NCBI RefSeq assembly: GCF_014673495.1
Contig: NZ_CP051006.1
Span: 6,661,501-6,725,500, forward strand
Source of the DNA: Streptomyces griseofuscus
GTDB lineage: Bacteria; Actinomycetota; Actinomycetes; Streptomycetales; Streptomycetaceae
Direction: 5' to 3'
DNA: 64,000 nucleotides
Made by a program: the position numbers and the translations under genes. A model generated the notes under the pieces. The model saw nothing but the letters and a program-made list of their open reading frames with translations, was not told the DNA's origin and ran no database searches. Below, one piece after another: positions 24,622 to 34,342 of this stretch; position 1 is the first letter of the stretch, and each line of letters begins with the position of its first letter.

Positions 24622-25386
24622 TCAGAACCGCCCGGCGCCCAGGTCCCTGGAGACCGCACGGGCGCAGTCGCGCACCGCGGCGATCAGCTCGGGCCGCAGC
24701 TCGCCGTCCCGGCGCAGCCGCTCCACCGCACCCGTGATGCCGACGGCACCCACGGGCATCCGGCGCCGGTCGTGGACGGGCGCGGCGATCGACGCCACGC
24801 CCTCCCACGTCTCCTCCACATCGGCCGCGTAGCCCCGCGCGCGCGTGAGGTCGAGGATCTGCTCGAACTCCGCCGCGTCGCACACCGTGCGGTCCGTGAA
24901 CGCCTTGCGCTCGGCCTCCAGCGCCTCGCTGTGCGCCACCGGGTCGTACGCCGAGAGCACCTTGCCCAGCGCCGTGCAGTGCAGGGGTTGCATGGCCCCG
25001 ATCTCCAGCACCTGCCGGCTGTCGTCGGGCCGGAAGACGTGGTGCACGATCAGCACGCCGTGCTGGTGCAGCACGCCCAGGTGCACGCTCTCCCCGCTGG
25101 AGCGGGCCAGATCGTCGGTCCATACGAGGGCACGCGCCCGCAGCTCGTGGACGTCCAGATAGGTGGTGCCAAGGCGCAGCAGCTCCGCGCCCAGCTGATA
25201 GCGGCCCGAGGCGTCGTCCTGCTCCACGAAGCCCTCCTGCTGGAGGGTGCGCAGAATGCCGTGCGCGGTGCCCTTGGCGAGGCCGAGCGAGGAGGCGATG
25301 TCCGACAGCCCGAGCCGTCGCTCGCCGCCCGCGAGCAGCCGCAGCATCGCGGCCGCGCGTTCGAGCGACTGGATGTTCCGTGCCAT
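24622..25386 (-). CDS. gylR: IclR-family glycerol-operon regulator
   Basis: A 254-residue IclR protein: N-terminal winged helix (SLERAAAMLRLL, LSDIASSLGLAKGTAHGILRTL, residues 7-50) and a C-terminal effector domain (LHCTALGKVLSAY, ARGYAADVEETWEGVASIAAPVHD, VGAVGITG). It is the substrate-responsive repressor of the glycerol genes in S. coelicolor, where glycerol-3-phosphate relieves repression. It lies directly upstream of glpF on the same strand, and is divergent from metH. A copy of the shared palindrome is at 25470-25486, about 85 nt before its ATG, so it probably also regulates itself. Confidence 0.93.
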   Translation of the reverse strand: MARNIQSLERAAAMLRLLAGGERRLGLSDIASSLGLAKGTAHGILRTLQQEGFVEQDDASGRYQLGAELLRLGTTYLDVHELRARALVWTDDLARSSGESVHLGVLHQHGVLIVHHVFRPDDSRQVLEIGAMQPLHCTALGKVLSAYDPVAHSEALEAERKAFTDRTVCDAAEFEQILDLTRARGYAADVEETWEGVASIAAPVHDRRRMPVGAVGITGAVERLRRDGELRPELIAAVRDCARAVSRDLGAGRF

Positions 25387-25701
25387 CGCCGTCCTGCCTC
25401 CGTCCCCTTCGACTGCCGAAACACATCTATGGGCGAAGCGCCACCGACTCCCTGCGCTTCGCTACCACCGTTCGGCAATGTCGAACACTACCGGTCCATG
25501 TCGACCTCCCGCTAATGGTCGGCCGACACCTGTTACATCACATGTGGCCCGCATGTGGCGCCGGGGGCCATCCGCGTCCGTCTCGTGGACGCCTGTGCCC
25601 ATCCAAGCCCACTCCCGGTTAGTCTGGCGCCGTGCGGCCTTCCCGCCCGACGTGGGGGCACCGCATAGCCGACAGCCGTCGCACCTCCAGGGAGCCCTTA
25701 C
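25387..25701. promoter_or_regulatory. Divergent gylR / metH upstream region
   Basis: The 315-bp gap has the GylR palindrome at 25470-25486 and a shortened related half-site pair near 25408-25422. On the metH side TAGTCT at 25620-25625 is a possible -10 giving a leader of about 70 nt; GGGAG at 25690-25694 is the metH ribosome site. No cobalamin riboswitch features were recognised. Confidence 0.55.
25470..25486. promoter_or_regulatory. Candidate GylR operator upstream of gylR
   Basis: GTTCGGCAATGTCGAAC is a palindrome with a single mismatched pair around a central A. It shares its core with 24397-24413. The location 84-100 nt upstream of the gylR start fits autoregulation. Confidence 0.65.
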
Positions 25702-28700
25702 ATGGCCTCGTTGCCAACGTCCCCTATCGCCGACAGCCGGACCCGTGCGTCCGCGCTCCGAGAGGCGCTCGCCACCCGCGTGGTGGTCGCCGACGGAGCC
25801 ATGGGCACCATGCTCCAGGCCCAGGAACCGACCCTGGACGACTTCCAGCAGCTAGAGGGCTGCAACGAGATCCTCAATCTCACCCGTCCCGACATCGTCC
25901 GCTCGGTCCATGAGGCCTACTTCGCCGTCGGCGTCGACTGCGTCGAGACCAACACCTTCGGCGCCAACCACTCCGCCCTCGGCGAGTACGACATCTCCGA
26001 CCGCGTCCACGAGCTGTCCGAGTCCGGCGCCCGGGTCGCCCGCGAGACCGCCGACGCGTTCACCGCCCGCGACGGCCGCCCCCGCTGGGTCCTCGGCTCC
26101 ATGGGCCCCGGCACCAAGCTGCCCACCCTCGGCCACGCGCCCTACCCCACGCTGCGCGACGCCTACCAGGCGAACGCCGAGGGCCTGATCGAGGGCGGCG
26201 CCGACGCACTCCTCGTGGAGACCACCCAGGACCTCCTCCAGACCAAGGCCTCGGTCATCGGCGCCCGCAGCGCCCTGGCGGCCCTCGGCCTGGACCTCCC
26301 GGTGATCGTCTCGGTCACCGTCGAGACCACCGGCACCATGCTGCTGGGCTCCGAGATCGGCGCGGCCCTCACCGCGCTCGAACCGCTCGGCATCGACATG
26401 ATCGGCCTGAACTGCGCCACCGGCCCGGCCGAGATGAGCGAACACCTGCGCTACCTCGCCCGCAACGCGCGCATCCCGCTGTCCTGCATGCCCAACGCGG
26501 GCCTGCCCGTCCTCGGCAAGGACGGCGCCCATTACCCGCTGACCGCCCCCGAGCTGGCGGACGCGCAGGAGACGTTCGTCCGTGAGTACGGCCTGTCGCT
26601 GGTCGGTGGCTGCTGCGGCACGACCCCCGAGCATCTGCGCCAGGTCGTGGAGCGGGTCCGGGGGCTGACCCCGCCGGCGCGTGATCCGCGCCCCGAGCCG
26701 GGCGCGGCGTCGTTGTATCAGTCGGTGCCGTTCCGGCAGGACACCTCGTATCTGGCGATCGGTGAGCGGACGAACGCGAACGGGTCGAAGAAGTTCCGCG
26801 AGGCGATGCTGGAGGCCCGCTGGGACGACTGTGTGGAGATCGCCCGGGAGCAGATCCGCGAGGGCGCGCACATGCTGGATCTGTGTGTGGACTACGTCGG
26901 TCGTGACGGTGTGGCGGACATGGCGGAGCTGGCCGGGCGGCTGGCGACGGCGTCGACGCTGCCGATCGTGCTGGACTCCACCGAGGTGAACGTCATCGAG
27001 GCCGGTCTGGAGCGCCTGGCCGGCCGCGCGGTGATCAACTCGGTGAACTACGAGGACGGCGACGGCCCCGAGTCCCGCTTCGCGAAGGTCACCGGCCTCG
27101 CCCGCCGGCACGGCGCCGCGCTGATCGCGCTGACCATCGACGAGGAGGGCCAGGCCCGCACGGTCGAGAACAAGGTGGCGATCGCGGAGCGTCTGATCGC
27201 GGATCTGACCGGGAACTGGGGGATCCTGGAGTCGGACATCCTGATCGACACGCTGACGTTCACGATCTGCACGGGTCAGGAGGAGTCCCGCAAGGACGGT
27301 GTCGCGACGATCGAGGCGATCCGTGAGCTGAAGAAGCGGCATCCGGACGTGCAGACGACGCTCGGGTTGTCGAACATCTCCTTCGGTCTGAACCCGGCCG
27401 CCCGCATCCTCCTCAACAGCGTCTTCCTGGACGAGTGCGTCAAGGCGGGCCTGGACTCGGCGATCGTGCACGCCTCGAAGATCCTCCCCATCGCCCGGTT
27501 CAGCGAGGAAGAGGTGCAGACGGCGCTCGACCTCATCTACGACCGCCGCGCCGAGGGCTACGACCCGCTCCAGAAGCTGATGCAGCTGTTCGAGGGCGCG
27601 ACGGCGAAGTCGCTGAAGGCGGGCAAGGCCGAGGAGCTGGCGGCGCTGCCGCTGGAGGAGCGGCTCAAGCGGCGGATCATCGACGGCGAGCGCAACGGTC
27701 TGGAGGCCGACCTGGACACCGCGCTCCGGGAGCGTCCCGCTCTGGACATCGTCAACGACACGCTGCTGGACGGGATGAAGGTCGTCGGTGAGCTGTTCGG
27801 GTCGGGGCAGATGCAGCTGCCGTTCGTGCTCCAGTCCGCCGAGGTGATGAAGGCCGCGGTCGCCCATCTGGAGCCGCACATGGAGAAGTCGGACGCGGAC
27901 GGCAAGGGCACCATCGTGCTGGCCACCGTGCGCGGTGACGTCCATGACATCGGCAAGAACCTGGTCGACATCATCCTGTCGAACAACGGCTACAACGTGG
28001 TCAATCTGGGCATCAAGCAGCCGGTCTCCGCGATCCTGGAGGCCGCCGAGGAACACCGCGCGGACGTGATCGGCATGTCCGGGCTGCTGGTGAAGTCCAC
28101 GGTGATCATGAAGGAGAACCTGGAGGAACTCAACCAGCGCGACCTGGCCGGCACCTACCCCGTCATCCTCGGCGGCGCCGCCCTCACCCGCGCCTACGTC
28201 GAGCAGGACCTCCACGAGATCTACCAGGGCGAGGTCCGCTACGCCCGCGACGCGTTCGAGGGTCTGCGCCTCATGGACGCCCTGATCGGCGTCAAGCGCG
28301 GTGTGCCCGGCGCGAAACTGCCCGAGCTCAAGCAGCGCCGGGTCCGCGCCACCGCCCCGGTCGAGGTGACCGAGCGCCCGGAGGAGGGACACGTCCGCTC
28401 CGACGTCTCCACCGACAACCCGGTACCCGTCCCGCCGTTCTGGGGCACCCGGGTCATCAAGGGCATCCAGCTCAAGGAATACGCCTCCTGGCTCGACGAA
28501 AGCGCCCTCTTCAAGGGCCAGTGGGGGCTGAAGCAGGTCCGCACCGGCGAGGGACCGTCGTACGAGGAACTGGTCGAGACCGAGGGCCGGCCCCGGCTGC
28601 GCGGACTCCTGGACCGGCTACAGACGGAGAACCTGCTCGAAGCGGCCGTGGTCTACGGCTACTTCCCCTGTGTGTCCAAGGACGACGACCTGATCGTCCT

Positions 28701-29217
28701 GGACGAAGAGGGCAACGAGCGCACCCGGTTCACCTTCCCGCGCCAGCGCCGGGGCCGCCGGCTGTGCCTGGCCGACTTCTTCCGCCCGGAGGAGTCCGGC
28801 GAGAAGGATGTCGTCGGCTTCCAGGTCGTCACCGTCGGCTCCCGCATCGGCGAGGAGACGGCCAAGCTGTTCGAGGCCAACGCCTACCGCGACTACCTCG
28901 AACTGCACGGCCTGTCCGTCCAGTTGGCCGAAGCCCTCGCCGAGTACTGGCACGCGCGCGTCCGCACCGAACTCGGCTTCGGCGGCGAGGACCCCGCCGA
29001 CATCGAGGAGATGTTCGCCCTGAAGTACCGCGGCGCCCGCTTCTCCCTTGGCTACGGCGCCTGCCCGGACCTGGAGGACCGCGGAAAGATCGCGGCCCTG
29101 CTGGAGCCCGAACGGATCGGCGTCCACCTCTCCGAGGAGTTCCAGCTGCACCCCGAGCAGTCCACGGACGCCATCGTGATCCACCACCCGGAGGCGAAGT
29201 ACTTCAACGCCCGCTGA
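25702..29217 (+). CDS. metH: Cobalamin-dependent methionine synthase
   Basis: A 1171-residue four-module enzyme that moves a methyl group from methyltetrahydrofolate through cobalamin to homocysteine. Module 1 (about 1-330) is the homocysteine domain with zinc cysteines at NCATG and GGCCGTTPEH. Module 2 (about 345-600) binds folate (GERTNANGSKKF, LDLCVDYVGRDG). Module 3 (about 630-880) holds the B12 motif RGDVHDIGKNLV with the axial His. Module 4 (about 900-1171) is the SAM-dependent reactivation domain (LGYGACPDLEDR). All key motifs are intact. The ATG at 25702 has GGGAG upstream. A terminator follows at 29345-29373. Confidence 0.97.
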   Translation: MASLPTSPIADSRTRASALREALATRVVVADGAMGTMLQAQEPTLDDFQQLEGCNEILNLTRPDIVRSVHEAYFAVGVDCVETNTFGANHSALGEYDISDRVHELSESGARVARETADAFTARDGRPRWVLGSMGPGTKLPTLGHAPYPTLRDAYQANAEGLIEGGADALLVETTQDLLQTKASVIGARSALAALGLDLPVIVSVTVETTGTMLLGSEIGAALTALEPLGIDMIGLNCATGPAEMSEHLRYLARNARIPLSCMPNAGLPVLGKDGAHYPLTAPELADAQETFVREYGLSLVGGCCGTTPEHLRQVVERVRGLTPPARDPRPEPGAASLYQSVPFRQDTSYLAIGERTNANGSKKFREAMLEARWDDCVEIAREQIREGAHMLDLCVDYVGRDGVADMAELAGRLATASTLPIVLDSTEVNVIEAGLERLAGRAVINSVNYEDGDGPESRFAKVTGLARRHGAALIALTIDEEGQARTVENKVAIAERLIADLTGNWGILESDILIDTLTFTICTGQEESRKDGVATIEAIRELKKRHPDVQTTLGLSNISFGLNPAARILLNSVFLDECVKAGLDSAIVHASKILPIARFSEEEVQTALDLIYDRRAEGYDPLQKLMQLFEGATAKSLKAGKAEELAALPLEERLKRRIIDGERNGLEADLDTALRERPALDIVNDTLLDGMKVVGELFGSGQMQLPFVLQSAEVMKAAVAHLEPHMEKSDADGKGTIVLATVRGDVHDIGKNLVDIILSNNGYNVVNLGIKQPVSAILEAAEEHRADVIGMSGLLVKSTVIMKENLEELNQRDLAGTYPVILGGAALTRAYVEQDLHEIYQGEVRYARDAFEGLRLMDALIGVKRGVPGAKLPELKQRRVRATAPVEVTERPEEGHVRSDVSTDNPVPVPPFWGTRVIKGIQLKEYASWLDESALFKGQWGLKQVRTGEGPSYEELVETEGRPRLRGLLDRLQTENLLEAAVVYGYFPCVSKDDDLIVLDEEGNERTRFTFPRQRRGRRLCLADFFRPEESGEKDVVGFQVVTVGSRIGEETAKLFEANAYRDYLELHGLSVQLAEALAEYWHARVRTELGFGGEDPADIEEMFALKYRGARFSLGYGACPDLEDRGKIAALLEPERIGVHLSEEFQLHPEQSTDAIVIHHPEAKYFNAR

Positions 29218-29344
29218 GGCATATGCCAAGGGCATGGCGAAGCGTCCCCTGGGCCACGCCCGGGGGACTCTCGGGATACCCCGGACCACCAGCGATAAAC
29301 GAAGCGTTTCGCCGCGCGGAGTCGTACACTGGTCGGTCCACCGC

Positions 29345-29373
29345 AGGCCGGTTCCCCGCAGGGGAACCGGCCT
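29345..29373 (+). terminator. Strong terminator after metH
   Basis: AGGCCGGTTCCCC (29345-29357) pairs perfectly with GGGGAACCGGCCT (29361-29373) around a 3-nt loop, a 13-bp stem. It ends just 12 nt before the ribosome site of the HAD gene, so the HAD gene would need a promoter overlapping it or read-through. Confidence 0.75.
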
Positions 29374-29399
29374 GAACGTCCCTCAAGGAGGTGCGCCGG

Positions 29400-30101
29400 A
29401 TGACCAGCACGGTCCCCGCGCTCGGAGCCCGTTCGGCCGAAGGGTCCGCCCTGCAAGCGGTCCTCCTCGACATGGACGGCACCCTGGTGGACACCGAGGG
29501 CTTCTGGTGGGACGTCGAGGTGGAGGTCTTCGCCGCCCTCGGCCACACCCTGGACGACTCCTGGAAGCACATCGTGGTCGGCGGCCCGATGACCCGCAGC
29601 GCCGGCTTCCTCATCGAGGCCACCGGCGCCGACATCACCCTCGCCGAACTCAGCGTCCTGCTCAACGACGGCTTCGAGGCCCGCATCAGCACCGGCCTGC
29701 CCCTCAAGCCCGGCGCCGCCCGACTGCTCGCCGAACTCCACCAGCACCGCATCCCCACCGCTCTCGTCTCCGCCTCCCACCGGCGCATCATCGACCGCGT
29801 CCTCGCCGTCCTCGGCCCGCACCACTTCGCCCTGTCCATCGCCGGCGACGAGGTCACCCGCACCAAGCCCTTCCCCGATCCCTACCTCCTCGCCGCCGGC
29901 GGACTCGGCGCCCACCCCGCCCGATGCGCCGTCGTCGAGGACACCTCCACCGGCGTCGCCGCCGCCGAGGCAGCAGGCTGCCGCGTCGTCGCCGTACCCT
30001 CCCTCGCCCCCATCGGACCGGCCGAACGACGCACCGTCGTCCCCTCTCTGGAACACGTCGACCTCGCATTTCTTCGGGGCCTGATGACGGAAATGCCCTA
30101 G
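29400..30101 (+). CDS. HAD-superfamily phosphatase (beta-PGM-like)
   Basis: A 233-residue HAD hydrolase. Motif I is LLDMDGTLVDTE (about residue 21, Asp nucleophile), motif II ALVSASHRRI, motif III in RTKPFPDPYLLAA and motif IV VVEDTSTGVAAAEAAGC. The helical cap (about 30-95) marks subclass I with phosphoglucomutase-like specificity. It probably removes phosphate from a small metabolite; substrate unknown. The ATG at 29400 is chosen because AAGGAGG (29385-29391) sits 8 nt upstream. The preceding terminator separates it from metH. Confidence 0.9.
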   Translation: MTSTVPALGARSAEGSALQAVLLDMDGTLVDTEGFWWDVEVEVFAALGHTLDDSWKHIVVGGPMTRSAGFLIEATGADITLAELSVLLNDGFEARISTGLPLKPGAARLLAELHQHRIPTALVSASHRRIIDRVLAVLGPHHFALSIAGDEVTRTKPFPDPYLLAAGGLGAHPARCAVVEDTSTGVAAAEAAGCRVVAVPSLAPIGPAERRTVVPSLEHVDLAFLRGLMTEMP

Positions 30102-30538
30102 CCGTTCACCCAGCGTGCAAAGGTCATTGACCGCGGCCCATGAATAACCGCGGAAGTACATCCAAGGGAATTCACGGCAAGTCGACACGGCCGAATTCGA
30201 CCGCCGCCCCGCGTAGTTGAAGGTGTGACGTTCGCCACCCCCAAGGCTCTCGACAAGGTCTGACGAGTATGCAGACCCGCCCGGTTCACCCCGGAGTGGC
30301 GCGCCCTTGTGTCCCGATTGATGAGACGCTGCACTAATCCTGCCAGTGTCGGGTTTTCGGTGTGTCCACACCCGGTTTCACAGCGTGATGGAGAGTCAAC
30401 TCACGCGGCTGTGAACGCCCCACGAGGCGCGGACTAATCTCGTCGCGAGAACATCACCGAAGAAACCCCCGTACTCCGCCGCGCGCCACCCATGCGCGCC
30501 GGAAACACGGACCCGAACAGCTCTGGAGAAACCCCCGC
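30102..30538. other. 437-bp intergenic stretch, probable promoter region
   Basis: No gene was found. The stretch holds GGTGTG-TC-CACACC (30359-30372), a perfect 6-bp dyad, and two TAATCY hexamers at 30335-30340 and 30434-30439 that could be -10 elements for the lipoprotein gene. A GGGAATTC at about 30165 resembles a SigR -35 but has no properly spaced -10. Confidence 0.4.
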
Positions 30539-32143
30539 ATGAACCGCAAGACTCTGGTGCTGCCGGCGGTGGCCGGCCTGCTCACCCCGGTCCTCGCCGC
30601 GTGCGGCGGATCCGGCAGCGGGAGCAAGGGCGGCGACGCCATCGTCGTCGGCACCACGGACCGGTTCACCGTCACCAAGGACGCCCCCGCCCCGGTCGAC
30701 CCTGCCTACGCCTACGACGTCGGCAGCTGGAACCTGCTGCGCCAGACCGTCCAGACCCTGATGGCCGAGCCCAAGGGTGAGGGCGACCCGGTCCCGGACG
30801 CGGCCGAAAGCTGCGGCTTCACCGACAGCGGCAGTGAGCGCTACGCCTGCAAGCTGCGCGAGGGCCTCACGTTCGCCAACGGCGACCCGGTGACCGCCCA
30901 GGACGTCAAGTTCTCCATCGAACGCGCCCTGCACATCAAGGCCGACAGCGGTGTCGCCTCGCTGCTGAACACCATCGACACCATCGAGACGCAGGGCGAC
31001 CGCGAGGTCGTCTTCCACCTCAAGACGGCCGACGCCACCTTCCCCTACAAGCTGTCCACCCCGGTCGCGGGCATCCTCGACCCCAAGGACTACCCCAAGG
31101 GCTCCCTGCGCGACGGCTTCCACCTGGACGGCTCCGGCCCCTACACCTTCCAGGCCGAGGTCAAGGACAACGCGATCGTCAGCGTCACCTTCACCAAGAA
31201 CCCCCACTACAAGGGGGCCCAGACGGTGAACAACAACAAGGTCGTGGTCCGCTCCTTCGCCGATGCCGACGCCATGGGCGCCGCCATCGACAAGGGCGAC
31301 ATCGACGTCATGACCCGCACCATGTCGCCCGCCCAGATCCAGAAGCTGGACTCCGGCAGCGACGACAACGTCGACCTCGTCGACATGCCGGGCCTCGAAA
31401 TCCGCTACCTCGCCTTCAACACCAACGCCCCCACGGTGAAGTCCAAGGCCGTACGCCAGGCCATGGCCCAGGTCATCAACCGCGGCGAACTGGTCTCCAA
31501 GGTCTACGGCACCGAGGCCGAGCCGCTGTACTCGCTGGTCCCCGCCACCGTCACCGGGCACTCCAACTCGTTCTTCAACAAGTACGGCAACCCCAGTGCC
31601 GCCAAGGCCAAGAACCTGCTCACCAAGGCCGGCATCACCACCCCGGTGAAGCTGACCATGCACTACACGACCGACCACTACGGCACGGCCACCAAGCAGG
31701 AGTTCGAGGTCCTCCAGAAGCAGCTCAACGACAGCGGCCTGTTCGACGTCACCATCCAGGGCCACCCCTGGGACAGCTTCCGCCCCGCCGAGGAGAAGGG
31801 GCAGTACGACGTCTACGGCATGGGCTGGTTCCCCGACTTCCCCGACGCCGACAACTTCCTCGCGCCCTTCCTCGACAAGGACAACTTCCTCAACTCGCCG
31901 TACTCCAACAGCGACATCCAGCGGAACCTGATCCCGCAGTCCCGCCGCGAGGCCAACCGCCTCTCGGCCGCGGACAGCCTGACCAAGATCCAGGACACCG
32001 TCGCCGAGGACGTACCGGTCCTCCCGCTGTGGCAGGGCAAGCAGTACATCGCCGCCCGCGACGACATCACGGGCGTCGCCTACGCCGTCAACTCCTCCTC
32101 CACGCTCCAGCTCTGGGAGCTCGGCCGGGGTGTCAGCGGCTGA
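30539..32143 (+). CDS. Peptide ABC transporter substrate-binding lipoprotein
   Basis: A 534-residue SBP_bac_5 protein. Residues 1-22 form a lipoprotein signal (MNRKTLVLPAVAG...VLAAC), with the lipobox LAAC placing the lipidated Cys at 22. The family segment LREGLTFANGDPVTAQDVKFSIERAL (in parts) is present, followed by SGPYTF and VRQAMAQVINRGELV. It should bind oligopeptides at the outer face of the membrane. No permease or ATPase gene is adjacent, so it is an orphan binding protein that must share a transporter encoded elsewhere or act as a sensor. A strong terminator follows. Confidence 0.92.
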   Translation: MNRKTLVLPAVAGLLTPVLAACGGSGSGSKGGDAIVVGTTDRFTVTKDAPAPVDPAYAYDVGSWNLLRQTVQTLMAEPKGEGDPVPDAAESCGFTDSGSERYACKLREGLTFANGDPVTAQDVKFSIERALHIKADSGVASLLNTIDTIETQGDREVVFHLKTADATFPYKLSTPVAGILDPKDYPKGSLRDGFHLDGSGPYTFQAEVKDNAIVSVTFTKNPHYKGAQTVNNNKVVVRSFADADAMGAAIDKGDIDVMTRTMSPAQIQKLDSGSDDNVDLVDMPGLEIRYLAFNTNAPTVKSKAVRQAMAQVINRGELVSKVYGTEAEPLYSLVPATVTGHSNSFFNKYGNPSAAKAKNLLTKAGITTPVKLTMHYTTDHYGTATKQEFEVLQKQLNDSGLFDVTIQGHPWDSFRPAEEKGQYDVYGMGWFPDFPDADNFLAPFLDKDNFLNSPYSNSDIQRNLIPQSRREANRLSAADSLTKIQDTVAEDVPVLPLWQGKQYIAARDDITGVAYAVNSSSTLQLWELGRGVSG

Positions 32144-32158
32144 CCCGCCGACAACAGC

Positions 32159-32198
32159 GAAGGGCGCCTCTCTCCCGGTGGGGAGAGAGGCGCCCTTC
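32159..32198. terminator. Long-stem terminator
   Basis: GAAGGGCGCCTCTCTCCC (32159-32176) pairs with GGGAGAGAGGCGCCCTTC (32181-32198) in an 18-bp stem with a 4-nt loop, between the convergent lipoprotein and response-regulator genes. Confidence 0.85.
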
Positions 32199-32250
32199 GC
32201 CGTCGTACGGAACAGGCCCCCGACGACCGGCCGTCGAGGGCCCGCGCCGC

Positions 32251-32922
32251 CTACTGCGCGCCGGGGCGCACCAGACCGCTCTCGTACGCGTACACCGCCG
32301 CCTGCACCCGGTCCCGCAGACCCAGCTTGGTCAGCACATGCCCGACATGCGTCTTGACGGTCGTCTCGCTGACGAACAGATCAGCCGCGATCTCCGCGTT
32401 GGACAGCCCCCGCGCCACCAGCTTCAGCACCTCCACCTCACGGTCCGTGAGCGTGTGCAGGGTGTTCGGAACCGGCTCCTCGCCCGAGGGCAGATGCGTC
32501 GCGTACTTGTCCAGCAGCCGACGCGTGATGCTCGGCGCCAGCATCGCCTCACCGCCCGCCACCACCCGGATCGCCTGCACCAGCTCGTCCGCGGGCGCGT
32601 CCTTGAGCAGGAAACCGCTGGCACCGGCGCGCAGCGCCTCCACCACGTACTCGTCCAGATCGAAGGTCGTCAGCACCAGCACCTTCGCCGGGCCGTTCCG
32701 CTCCGGACCGCTGATCTGCCGGGTCGCCTCCACCCCGTCCATCCGCGGCATACGGATGTCCATCAGCACGACATCCGGTTGCAGGGCCCGCACCTGATCG
32801 AGAGCCTGTAGGCCGTCACCGGCCTCGCCCACGACCGCGAGGTCCTGCTCGGCCTCCAGGATCATCCGGAAACCCGTACGCAGCAGGGGCTGGTCGTCGA
32901 CCAGTAGGACGCGGATGGCCAC
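32251..32922 (-). CDS. NarL/LuxR-family response regulator (orphan)
   Basis: A 223-residue two-domain regulator. The receiver (1-125) has the acidic pair in LLVDDQPLL, the phospho-accepting Asp in VVLMDIRMPRMDG (about 54), Thr in VLVLTTFD and Lys in FLLKDAP. The C-terminal HTH (about 155-215) reads LTDREVEVLKLVARGLSNAEIA and VSETTVKTHVGHVLTKL. The GTG at 32922 has AAGGAG upstream, which excludes the longer frame that runs antisense through the nuclease gene. No histidine kinase gene is adjacent, so its partner lies elsewhere. Confidence 0.9.
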   Translation of the reverse strand: MAIRVLLVDDQPLLRTGFRMILEAEQDLAVVGEAGDGLQALDQVRALQPDVVLMDIRMPRMDGVEATRQISGPERNGPAKVLVLTTFDLDEYVVEALRAGASGFLLKDAPADELVQAIRVVAGGEAMLAPSITRRLLDKYATHLPSGEEPVPNTLHTLTDREVEVLKLVARGLSNAEIAADLFVSETTVKTHVGHVLTKLGLRDRVQAAVYAYESGLVRPGAQ

Positions 32923-32936
32923 GTGACACTCCTTCG

Positions 32937-34163
<1,227 letters not shown>

Positions 34164-34171
34164 GTCCACAG

Positions 34172-34194
34172 ACCATACGGCCCACCACTGACAG
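34172..34194 (-). promoter_or_regulatory. RecA-NDp (PafBC-type) promoter of RecB-family nuclease
   Basis: Minus strand CTGTCAGTG (34194-34186), eight bases, TATGGT (34177-34172). It fits TTGTCRGTG-N8-TAN3T with a single mismatch at the first T. The start site would be at the ATG at 34163, giving a leaderless message. Confidence 0.6.
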
Positions 34195-34342
34195 TGACCC
34201 AGTCACGGGCCGGAGCGGGCACCCGACCACGGGGCGAACTCAAGGGGTGCCGGGGCGAAACGTGCCACCACGGCCGCATACCATCGATCAGAGACCCTTC
34301 CGCCCCAAGAGGCGCGGAAGACGCTTCGAACGAGGGGACACC

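Noticed and set aside
25491..25701. Cobalamin riboswitch upstream of metH
   Set aside because: No B12-box-like element or multi-stem arrangement was recognised in the leader; the predicted leader of about 70 nt is too short.
30165..30190. SigR-type promoter (GGGAAT...) before the peptide-binding lipoprotein gene
   Set aside because: No GTT-type -10 at 16-18 nt spacing.
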